DNA of 13,287 bases, taken from NCBI GenBank assembly GCA_023380695.1, contig JAMCRT010000006.1:1-13287 (forward strand), in the 5' to 3' direction. Source of the stretch: Patescibacteria group bacterium. Lineage in GTDB: Bacteria > Patescibacteriota > Dojkabacteria > JAKAPS01 > JAJZLI01. Both the position numbers and the translations under genes were made by a program. Under the pieces are notes generated by a model, which searched no databases, was not told the DNA's origin, and saw only the letters and a program-made list of their open reading frames with translations. Below, piece by piece: positions 1 through 5,817 of this stretch (its first letter is position 1; the number at the start of each line of letters is the position of its first letter).

Positions 1-686
1 GTGTTTTTAAAAACCTCATAGATATCACCAGATAAAACTATTGCGGGAATTGTGTCCCCTAGAGTAATATTAAAAGAAGAAAAAGAATGACTTATTAAAA
101 GTGAGCTTACAGCAAGATATGTGAGATCTTTACTATCTAAAGAAGGACGTATAATAGAGTTATACAATTGAGATTTTCTAATTTTACTTTGCATTAATGG
201 AAAATCAGATATTTTTTTTATCGAAAAAATATCGAAATATGGATCAGAAAATTCTTTAATCTCTCCATTATATCCATTACTCCCAGATAAAAATATTCTA
301 TCTCTTGATAGATTGATAACAAAGATATCAGTATTTATTTTACTTGAAAAATATAGTGCTTTTTCATTAATAAATCTTTGATCTATGTAATAAAAATTAT
401 CCACAACCTTTAAAAAATCTTTTTCCAAATTATCCATAGTAGAATAAACTGTTTTTCTTAAACTCCCAGAATAAGTGATATAAGTCTCGTATGTCTTTGA
501 AATATTTGATATAAAAGATTGTAGAAAATTATCTCTTTCAAATAGAGGATGAAAAAAATCTTTTGGTATAACAATTTTTTTTGATACCAAAATATCCCTA
601 TCAAGATAGAGAAATCCCTTTATATAATAGTTATCTACTATTATATCTAATACATAACTGGATTTATTATTTAATAAATTACTCAT
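1..686 (-). CDS. Unrecognised protein, C-terminus cut by window edge
   Basis: A frame opens at ATG 686 and stays open for 228 codons to the left edge, so the gene is partial at its 3' end. I do not recognise the family. The protein is rich in Ile, Ser, Asp, Phe and Tyr. It has no obvious signal peptide or membrane helix in the visible part. The segments DIFVINLSRDRIFLSGSNG and GDTIPAIVLSGDIYEVF alternate strand-like hydrophobic stretches with Gly/Asp turns, loosely like an actin/Hsp70-fold ATPase, but no diagnostic phosphate motif is visible, so I assign no function. It lies 41 bases after rpsR on the same strand and may be read with it. No Shine-Dalgarno precedes the ATG. Confidence 0.75.
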   Translation of the reverse strand, partial: MSNLLNNKSSYVLDIIVDNYYIKGFLYLDRDILVSKKIVIPKDFFHPLFERDNFLQSFISNISKTYETYITYSGSLRKTVYSTMDNLEKDFLKVVDNFYYIDQRFINEKALYFSSKINTDIFVINLSRDRIFLSGSNGYNGEIKEFSDPYFDIFSIKKISDFPLMQSKIRKSQLYNSIIRPSLDSKDLTYLAVSSLLISHSFSSFNITLGDTIPAIVLSGDIYEVFKN

Positions 687-712
687 GGGCAGACATATAT
701 CATATATAAATT

Positions 713-728
713 ATATTATATATAATAT
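713..728. repeat. 16-base perfect AT palindrome after rpsR
   Basis: The 16 bases read the same on both strands and sit at the end of rpsR, before the next minus-strand gene. All A and T, with no following U run: too weak for a confident terminator. It may be low-complexity chance or part of a promoter for the downstream gene. Confidence 0.3.
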
Positions 729-985
729 TAATCTTTTATTAAATAAGGCATTAAAGATAACACCCTAGCCCTCTTTATAGCAACTGATATTTGTTTCTGG
801 TGTTTTGCACAATTTCCACTCTTAAATCTAGAAATTATTTTTCCCTTTCTAGATGTAAACCTTTTTAACCTATAAATATCTAAATAAGAAACATTACTTA
901 TGCCATTCTTACATAAACTACAACTTAACTTCTTATTATATGGTTTTTTATTCTTTTTTACTCTTTTTTTCTGAAAAACTGCCAT
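728..985 (-). CDS. rpsR: 30S ribosomal protein bS18
   Basis: This is ribosomal protein bS18 (85 residues, near the usual 75-90), which binds bS6 on the platform of the 30S subunit. The basic N-terminus is followed by a CSLCK pair at about residues 22-26 and CAKHQ at about 59-63, the Cys/His pattern of the zinc-binding S18 form, and then the conserved run ISVAIKRARVLSLMPYL, matching the family's IxxAIKRAR..ALLPY. It is third in rpsF-ssb-rpsR, 12 bases after ssb, the order conserved across bacteria, and is presumably made from the rpsF promoter. No Shine-Dalgarno precedes its ATG. The bL9 gene that often follows in other bacteria is absent. Confidence 0.96.
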   Translation of the reverse strand: MAVFQKKRVKKNKKPYNKKLSCSLCKNGISNVSYLDIYRLKRFTSRKGKIISRFKSGNCAKHQKQISVAIKRARVLSLMPYLIKD

Positions 986-997
986 ACAATATTTATT

Positions 998-1444
998 CTA
1001 AAAAGGTAAATCATCTATTGATGCGTCAATATCCTCAGGAATTTCTGGTGTTTCAGGAACATCGACCTTATCTACACCAGTATCTACAACATCTGCATCT
1101 TCAGATTTTGATAGCGGAGACAACGCTTTCATATCAACTGCACGTATCTCAGTTTTCTGATGCTTAACACCATCTTTCTCCCAACCTCTTGTTCTAATTT
1201 CACCTTCAATATATACTTTCATTCCACTCTTTAAAATTTGAGAGCAAATTTCAGCTAACTTATTCCATGCTACAACATTATGAAATTCAGCAACTTCTTT
1301 AACATTTCCGTCTACATCTTTCCATGAACTGTTTGTTGCTACAGAAAAACTACACACAGCATTACCATTAGGAGTATACCTAAGTTCTGGATCTCTAGTA
1401 AGATTACCTATAATTAATGCTTTATTTAATGATCTTGATGCCAT
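998..1444 (-). CDS. ssb: Single-stranded DNA-binding protein SSB
   Basis: SSB coats single-stranded DNA during replication, repair and recombination, and recruits partner proteins through its C-terminal tip. The OB fold covers about residues 1-108. It shows the typical opening SLNKALIIGNLTRDPELRYTPNG, then CSFSVATNSSW, the FHNVVAWNKLAEI segment and the KVYIEGEIRTRGWEKDGV strand pair. After a short acidic linker the protein ends in IDDLPF, the conserved acidic tip that docks helicases and exonucleases. At 148 residues it is slightly shorter than E. coli SSB (about 178) because the linker is short. It lies between rpsF and rpsR with gaps of 17 and 12 bases, so the three are likely one transcript. 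No Shine-Dalgarno is visible. Confidence 0.97.
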   Translation of the reverse strand: MASRSLNKALIIGNLTRDPELRYTPNGNAVCSFSVATNSSWKDVDGNVKEVAEFHNVVAWNKLAEICSQILKSGMKVYIEGEIRTRGWEKDGVKHQKTEIRAVDMKALSPLSKSEDADVVDTGVDKVDVPETPEIPEDIDASIDDLPF

Positions 1445-1461
1445 AATATAAAAAAACTAAA

Positions 1462-1821
1462 TTAAATATTTGATTGACTCTGAATCATAGTATATTCCTT
1501 CAAAGAAAAAATACCATACCTTATCACTTCAGATAGTAAAGATAAGGCTTTTGAAAACTTACTTATATCATCATGTCTAAATTGCAATAAATCCTTCTCT
1601 ACTTTATAGATAATATAATACCCTTCTTGATGTTTATTTATTGGAAAAGCTAAATACCTTTTTCCCCATACATCAGTATTAAATATCTTAAAACCATTCT
1701 CTTTGATCATACCTTCTAATTTTTTTTGGGTACCCAATCTTACATTTTCAGGTAAAGTAGGTTTCAGAGCAATTATTAATTCATACTTTTTTGATTCTTT
1801 TGTACTCATAAGATACTTCAT
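1462..1821 (-). CDS. rpsF: 30S ribosomal protein bS6
   Basis: bS6 is a platform protein of the small subunit that pairs with bS18. Near the N-terminus the protein has KKYELIIALKPTLPE, the usual YE..(I/V)..P strand of S6. Then comes IKENGFKIFNTDVWGKRYLAFPINKHQEGYYIIYKV, matching the family's WGxRxLAYPIxKxxxGxY core, and ISKFSKALSLLSEVIRYGIF at the end. There are two in-frame starts: ATG 1821 (MKYLM...) and ATG 1809 (MSTKE...). The promoter at 1835-1863 predicts a transcript start near 1828, which suits either, with 1821 almost leaderless. The shorter protein would be nearer usual bS6 N-termini. First gene of the rpsF-ssb-rpsR transcript. Confidence 0.95.
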   Translation of the reverse strand: MKYLMSTKESKKYELIIALKPTLPENVRLGTQKKLEGMIKENGFKIFNTDVWGKRYLAFPINKHQEGYYIIYKVEKDLLQFRHDDISKFSKALSLLSEVIRYGIFSLKEYTMIQSQSNI

Positions 1822-1834
1822 TTATTTCATATGT

Positions 1835-1863
1835 AGCATATCATAATATGTATAATATGGCAA
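1835..1863 (-). promoter_or_regulatory. Promoter of rpsF-ssb-rpsR
   Basis: Minus-strand -35 TTGCCA (1858-1863), 17-base spacer, -10 TATGCT (1835-1840). The expected transcript start is about 1828, some 7 bases before ATG 1821. The spacing is ideal and the -35 matches TTGACA at five of six positions. Confidence 0.6.
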
Positions 1864-1866
1864 CAT

Positions 1867-1920
1867 TATGTTGTGCGGGGGTCAGAACATGGTGACCAGT
1901 TAGGGGGATATAGACAATAC
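1867..1920. mobile_element. Possible terminus of a degraded insertion sequence
   Basis: A G-rich stretch with two runs of five G, unlike the AT-rich surroundings. On the minus strand it contains TGACCCCCGCACA, resembling the TGACCCC-type ends of several IS families. It also has a 9-base palindrome, TGGTGACCA. It precedes a transposase remnant on the same side. I found no matching opposite end, so the call is tentative. Confidence 0.3.
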
Positions 1921-1928
1921 ATAAAAGA

Positions 1929-1970
1929 GTGTCTAAAGTTAGAGAATATCAATCAACTAAAATTAGACAC
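1929..1970. repeat. Inverted repeat / hairpin before the transposase remnant
   Basis: GTGTCTAAAGTTAG (1929-1942) faces CTAAAATTAGACAC (1957-1970): 12 of 14 positions pair around a 14-base loop, and the outer eight are perfect. It sits just upstream of the broken HTH frame, so it may be an element end, a hairpin in the 5' region of the transposase, or an operator. There is no U tract, so it is not an intrinsic terminator. Confidence 0.5.
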
Positions 1971-1978
1971 TTTAATAT

Positions 1979-2182
1979 ATGATAAATGGTATACAACTAA
2001 ACTACAATAAGCTTAGAGAAATAAACCCTTAAGCAGCAAGAGAAGTAATTTTGGAAATACTAGAAACAAATAAATGGAATGTATCTAAGAGCTCAAGAGA
2101 TTTAAATACTACTAGAAATACAATTAAAAAAGCTATTAAAAAACACGAACTGAAAGAATTCTTGTTGTGTGATTTTCTTTGA
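1979..2182 (+). pseudogene. Broken N-terminus of an HTH transposase
   Basis: From ATG 1979 the plus frame reads 17 codons to NYNKLREINP, then TAA at 2030, then continues as AAREVILEILETNKW and NVSKSSRDLNTTRNTIKKAI up to TGA 2180. The second part is a clear helix-turn-helix of the kind at the start of IS481/IS3-like transposases: a hydrophobic helix, then xVSKxxRxLxxxRNTIKKA. In relatives I recall, a Gln often follows INP, so the TAA looks like a CAA-to-TAA nonsense change. The downstream DDE catalytic domain is missing, since similarity stops near residue 60. I infer a dead, truncated insertion-sequence relic. The family assignment rests on motif memory, not a search. Confidence 0.55.
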
Positions 2183-2440
2183 GTCAATGGCTACTTTACT
2201 GAAGCGGTAGATCAGGTTACCATGTCACGAATTAAGTAGTATATCCAGAACCAGTAAAGCTTCAAACAGAAGCTAATTAGAAGTCATATTAAGCACGTGA
2301 AGTAGTCACTAACGATACTGACAACAACTTGATAGTATTTTCTAAACATATCAGGTAAGTAGCATTTCTGCATTATAAAAGTCTTATCTGTAATTTTTTG
2401 TTTGAACCTAGTTATAGATCAAATGAAATTCGAAATCTCA
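2182..2440. other. Degenerate intergenic sequence, possible decayed reading frame
   Basis: This stretch of about 260 bases holds no intact gene. One plus frame (2182-2358) reads like decayed coding sequence: SGRSGYHVTN, then VVYPEPVKLQTEAN, then AREVVTNDTDNNLIVFSKHI, interrupted by stops at 2200, 2233, 2278 and 2290. I do not recognise it. Base composition resembles the adjacent metallopeptidase gene more than the host, so it may be part of the same acquired segment. No tRNA or terminator could be supported. Confidence 0.3.
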
Positions 2441-3655
2441 TTAACTTAGGGATTGTGATATTACTAGGTTTAAACGATAAAACTCGTAGAGTGCCGACTC
2501 CAACTGTCTTTGACTCATCACGTCTCCATGGTACGCATTGAATAATGTGGAAAAATACATATTCTTTTCAAATTTGAATTGTTCATGCAGAACCATCATC
2601 GCAAAAACTGCCTCTCTATAAGGCACATCATAACTAATTTTCATAGTGCCATTTGCGGAGTGCTCAATACCTGGAGCTCCTATTGACAGTTGTGTGAGAT
2701 ACTCTGTCATACCTTCATCTACTTCAAGACCCTGTTTGCTTATCCTTAAACCACAGCGCAATCCTGTTTGTGCTGAGCTGGCATGTTGAAGTTCATGTGC
2801 AATGACATGATGTGCATCAGAACCTTCACGCAAACGTGCAGATCTAATGCTCCCGTCAAACTGTACCTCTATGCGTAATGAGCCAGGCAGATAATCGCCT
2901 ACAACTCCAGTATTGTCTGAAGTAACTAAACCATGTAAATGGTCAAAGCTACCAAATGTTGCTCTGTACAACTGTCCCGCCACTCGCTCCAACATATCAA
3001 TACGCATACCAGTAGTTTCTCCAATCTGTTGCGTAGTCACGTATATTTGATTCTTAGCACTCTCCAGTGCGTGGCCATAGTGATGCTTTAGATATTTCTC
3101 CCCTTCAAGAGAACGCCCAGCCAAATATACAGCAAGAGTTTTTGTAAGTTCTCGGTCGTGATTATCAGTAATTACAGACAATAGACGATCTTTTCCTAGC
3201 TTATCATCTGATCGATCTATGTCATATAGTGAAACACCTGCTCGAGTACGTAATAGATTGTCAAATTGTTCTGCCCAAGGTAGATGAGCATCAAGAAAGC
3301 CTGTCGCATTTACAAAGAAGTTATGACCAACTGGTTGATCTTGATTACCAGAAACAACTCGCTCATGCAAATTCATGACTGGTGTAGAAAGCATCTCTGG
3401 ATGCATACTCTCCATCTTGTCGATATCGATATTACCTGATTGATATGCCTCAAGTATCGCCATTCTTTGAGCAGTAAACATACCACCAACATCTCGTAAG
3501 GGCGTAATACCATTATCAAAATCTATAATAAGACGACTAACATCTTGAGGAGTTGATAATTCGCCAGCTAATCTTACAGTATCGGTAACCATCGGTTCAT
3601 GTTGACCATAAACGCGTGTTTGATTTAAGCCTAGTGAATGTTCCAAAGTCTCCAT
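2441..3655 (-). CDS. Putative zinc metallopeptidase (HELQH...E), likely acquired
   Basis: The longest frame begins at 3724, but I prefer ATG 3655 (METLEHSLG...), which gives 404 residues. An extended -10 lies just before it, and the 23 extra residues of the longer frame are translated promoter-like AT sequence. Residues 287-291 (preferred start) are HELQH, inside HHVIAHELQHASS. The sequence DEGMTEYLT follows 22 residues later and supplies a plausible third zinc ligand, Glu, as in gluzincins (HExxH...E). No signal peptide or membrane helix is visible, so a cytoplasmic role is likely unless it is exported in an unusual way. I cannot name the family or substrate. Its G+C is far above its neighbours (line 3061-3120 is half G+C) and it uses codons such as CGC, CGT and CTC rare elsewhere here. 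Together with the transposase relic next to it, this suggests horizontal transfer. Confidence 0.8.
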   Translation of the reverse strand: METLEHSLGLNQTRVYGQHEPMVTDTVRLAGELSTPQDVSRLIIDFDNGITPLRDVGGMFTAQRMAILEAYQSGNIDIDKMESMHPEMLSTPVMNLHERVVSGNQDQPVGHNFFVNATGFLDAHLPWAEQFDNLLRTRAGVSLYDIDRSDDKLGKDRLLSVITDNHDRELTKTLAVYLAGRSLEGEKYLKHHYGHALESAKNQIYVTTQQIGETTGMRIDMLERVAGQLYRATFGSFDHLHGLVTSDNTGVVGDYLPGSLRIEVQFDGSIRSARLREGSDAHHVIAHELQHASSAQTGLRCGLRISKQGLEVDEGMTEYLTQLSIGAPGIEHSANGTMKISYDVPYREAVFAMMVLHEQFKFEKNMYFSTLFNAYHGDVMSQRQLESALYEFYRLNLVISQSLS

Positions 3656-3662
3656 ATTATAG

Positions 3663-3671
3663 ATTATATCA
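3663..3671 (-). promoter_or_regulatory. Extended -10 for the metallopeptidase gene
   Basis: Minus-strand TGATATAAT is a TGn extended -10 with a perfect TATAAT. No good -35 is visible at 17 bases, which extended -10 promoters tolerate. Only 7 bases separate it from ATG 3655, so the transcript would start at or within a base of the ATG: leaderless. Confidence 0.5.
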
Positions 3672-3887
3672 CTTATTATGCTAAATACAGAATAAAGTGT
3701 TGGCCAATACAAGATTGCACTCAAATAAATATTAAAACCAATGTGAATTGATTACGAAACATACTGTACTCTTAAATTAGAAAAGAGAGAAATGAAAAAA
3801 CAACAATATAATCACAACCTAGAATGCAATCATTCAATTGGTCGAAACGAATAAATCTTGTAAAATATATATTGTTTTATTCTTTTA

Positions 3888-5156
3888 TTAAATAAACTTT
3901 TCTCTTGTCAGATCCATATTACTCTTTTTATCATCTCCAATTTTTACTCCCAATATCTGAAATAATGTACTCTCAGCTCTTTCAAATGAAACAACAGACC
4001 CACAAAGATATAACCTCCATATTCTAGCTTTTCTTTTACCTACTATTTTTTCTGCCTTTTCCCAATTTCTATCTAAATTTTGAATCCATTTTCTAAGAGT
4101 TAATGCATAATGTTCTCTTAATGATTCAACATCTCTTACCTCAAAACCTGATTTTTCCATCCCCTTTACTATAGAATATAGATTCAGAAGTTCACCATCA
4201 GGAAATATATATTTTCTTAAAAAAGAATTCTTCTTTATAGGCTGATCGGTATTCCTAGATATTGCATGATTTAATAATCTTCCCCCATCATTTAATATTG
4301 AATATAAAACTTCAAAATATTTTTCTAAATTTTTTTCTCCTACATGCTCAAACATCCCTATACTAGAAATAGCATCATATTTTTCTTTATTTACTAATTC
4401 TCTATAATCTTGTAATCTTACCTCCACTAAATTCTCTAACTTCAGTCTTCTTATTAATTTATTGGTATACTCAAACTGCTCTTTAGATATTGTGATACCA
4501 ACTGATTTTACTCCATAATGCTGGGAAGCATAGATTATCATTCCTCCCCATCCACAACCCACATCTAAAAATTTCATTCCTTTCCTTAAATCTAATTTTC
4601 TACATATTAAATCATATTTATTCTGTTGAGCAGTATCTAGGGTATCTTTCGAAGCTCTAAATCTTGCACATGAATAAGTCATAGTTTTAGAAAGAAACAA
4701 TCTATAGAAATCATTACCTATATCATAATGATGATGAATAGATTGTCTATCTCTTTTTATAGAATGAAATATTCCGGATACATTTGCTTCTTCCTCTGGA
4801 TTAGGTAATTTCTTTAAACTCACCTTCAATTGTTTTAAGCTTTTTATAGTACTTAAAATAATTTTAGGGTTGATTTTTAATTGAGGATTTAGTCTGTTTA
4901 CAATTGTAAGTAACTCTATAATATCACCTTGAAAATCTAATTCCTCCTCTACATAAGCTCTTCCAAATCCTAAATCTCTTGGAGCATAAATTACTCTATT
5001 TAAAAAATTTGGAGACTTAATGAATACTTTTATATCACTTTGTCTATTACCTAATTTACTTTTATCCCAAAATTCTATTAAAATAGGAATATCTGTACCA
5101 AATATTGATATAAAAAGTGGCTTTAATATTGTTGATACTTTTTTCCTTTTTACCAT
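3888..5156 (-). CDS. cfa: Cyclopropane-fatty-acyl-phospholipid synthase
   Basis: Cfa transfers the S-adenosylmethionine methyl carbon across cis double bonds of membrane phospholipid acyl chains, forming cyclopropane rings at the inner face of the membrane. At 422 residues it is slightly longer than E. coli Cfa (about 382). The N-terminal lipid-binding part is followed by HHHYDIGNDFYRLFL (about 141-155) and YSCARF (161-166). The SAM loop is LDVGCGWGG (197-205). MFEHVGEKNL (268-277), NHAIS (296-300), FPDGELL (318-324) and REHYALTLRKW (347-357) follow. These carry the equivalents of the E. coli catalytic Cys (C163), Glu (E270), His (H297) and Tyr (Y350), so it should be active. It starts 27 bases past the rnpB 3' end with no clear promoter of its own, so readthrough from rnpB may express it. 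Confidence 0.93.
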   Translation of the reverse strand: MVKRKKVSTILKPLFISIFGTDIPILIEFWDKSKLGNRQSDIKVFIKSPNFLNRVIYAPRDLGFGRAYVEEELDFQGDIIELLTIVNRLNPQLKINPKIILSTIKSLKQLKVSLKKLPNPEEEANVSGIFHSIKRDRQSIHHHYDIGNDFYRLFLSKTMTYSCARFRASKDTLDTAQQNKYDLICRKLDLRKGMKFLDVGCGWGGMIIYASQHYGVKSVGITISKEQFEYTNKLIRRLKLENLVEVRLQDYRELVNKEKYDAISSIGMFEHVGEKNLEKYFEVLYSILNDGGRLLNHAISRNTDQPIKKNSFLRKYIFPDGELLNLYSIVKGMEKSGFEVRDVESLREHYALTLRKWIQNLDRNWEKAEKIVGKRKARIWRLYLCGSVVSFERAESTLFQILGVKIGDDKKSNMDLTREKFI

Positions 5157-5183
5157 AATTCATATTTGTTTAAATGGGTATGC

Positions 5184-5500
5184 TATAGTAGCACGTAAGC
5201 CGAATTCTGTTTATATACCCATCTGTCTAGGAGATAATATTTCTATATCCCTCATTGCGTCATAAAGACTTGCTGGAGATGGAGGTTACAATGCCGTAAT
5301 ATATCACTATTTACGCGGTAGTCTCTTACACTACCATTTCACCCTTACTCAATAAAGAGCGGTGTATTTTCTGTTGCCCTAATCGAAAGATTACTCCTTC
5401 CTGCCATTTCGACAGCATCTACTTCCCAATATAATTGGGCCAGTTCGGACTTTCCTTACCACCAACTAAAGTCAGTAGCATGGGTATTTGTACTACTATA
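5184..5500 (-). ncRNA. rnpB: RNase P RNA (bacterial type)
   Basis: The catalytic RNA of RNase P, which trims tRNA 5' leaders. On the minus strand it has the CR I core GGAAAGTCCGAAC (5443-5455), GTAAGGGTGAAA (5337-5348), AGAGACTACCGCG and the 3' core ACAGAATTCGGCTTAC (5195-5210). Helices can be drawn. P1 is 11 pairs between 5490-5500 and 5184-5194 with one G-U. P2 is ATACCCAT/ATGGGTAT (5480-5487 with 5215-5222), in the correct place before CR V. P3 is ACTGAC-TTTA-GTTGGT. The length of about 317 bases is compact for the class. Where E. coli L15 has AGGUAAACCCC, this RNA has UUGUAACCUCC, so the GGU that pairs with tRNA 3' CCA is UGU. Ends are set by P1; mature ends could extend a few bases. Confidence 0.93.
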
Positions 5501-5511
5501 GATACAATTAT

Positions 5512-5540
5512 ATTATAACAAAAATCTGTGTATATGGAAA
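5512..5540 (-). promoter_or_regulatory. Promoter of rnpB
   Basis: Minus-strand -35 TTTCCA (5535-5540), 17-base spacer, -10 TATAAT (5512-5517) preceded by TGT as an extended -10. The expected start, near 5505, is a few bases before P1. A second TATAAT overlaps it 5 bases downstream. The promoter lies inside the last codons of the small membrane-protein gene. Confidence 0.65.
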
Positions 5541-5770
5541 AAACTTCTCAGGCTCTGGTCAAAAGTAAATGTAGATGTATATAAAGATACTATAAATATA
5601 ACAATAAGTGCTAGTAATATATATATTAAACTTTTTATCAATGAACCCTTTACATAAGAGAATTCATTATAAGAAGTATCTATATGATTAACACCTAAAT
5701 CAGAAGTCTTCTTGGAGTGAGCCTTCATTATCTCTATTTCATATTTTAAGTTCCTATTGTTATTTGCCAT
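5513..5770 (-). CDS. Small single-helix membrane protein, unknown
   Basis: An 85-residue protein I do not recognise. Residues 1-42 are polar (MANNNRNLKYEIEIM...). Residues about 45-64 (IKSLIYILLALIVIFIVSLY) form one strong transmembrane helix, and a short tail of about 20 residues ends in FFHIHRFLL. It has no cleavage site, so it is probably a bitopic inner-membrane protein. Its own promoter at 5785-5813 is close to consensus, which supports a real gene despite the small size. Its last codons contain the rnpB promoter, and the next genes on the strand are rnpB and cfa, so its transcript could also reach them. Confidence 0.65.
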   Translation of the reverse strand: MANNNRNLKYEIEIMKAHSKKTSDLGVNHIDTSYNEFSYVKGSLIKSLIYILLALIVIFIVSLYTSTFTFDQSLRSFFHIHRFLL

Positions 5771-5792
5771 AAATATATAAATATATTATACT
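5764..5792 (+). promoter_or_regulatory. Promoter of the DUF3048 gene
   Basis: Plus-strand -35 TTGCCA (5764-5769) overlaps the start codon of the divergent small membrane-protein gene. A 17-base spacer leads to -10 TATACT (5787-5792). The expected start is near 5799, giving a leader of about 19 bases. It shares its -10 bases with the opposing promoter. Confidence 0.55.
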
Positions 5793-5813
5793 GAAATATA
5801 TATGTTTTGTAAA
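5785..5813 (-). promoter_or_regulatory. Promoter of the small membrane-protein gene
   Basis: Minus-strand -35 TTTACA (5808-5813), 17-base spacer, -10 TATAAT (5785-5790): one mismatch from full consensus. The expected start is near 5778, about 8 bases before ATG 5770. Confidence 0.65.
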
Positions 5814-5817
5814 AATT

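Noticed and set aside
1822..1830. Minimal upstream ORF ATG-AAA-TAA before rpsF.
   Set aside because: The predicted transcript start falls inside or after its ATG, so it is unlikely to be translated.
2183..2270. tRNA-like stretch (GAAGCGGTAGATCAGG followed by CATG).
   Set aside because: No acceptor stem, no T-loop GGTTCRA motif and no consistent anticodon stem could be drawn on either strand.
3656..3724. N-terminal extension of the metallopeptidase from ATG 3724.
   Set aside because: The extra 23 codons contain the extended -10 TGATATAAT and read as translated promoter sequence; ATG 3655 fits better.
3725..3887. Possible gene or terminator between the metallopeptidase gene and cfa.
   Set aside because: No reading frame of useful length and only weak AT pairing near 3860-3885; nothing supportable.
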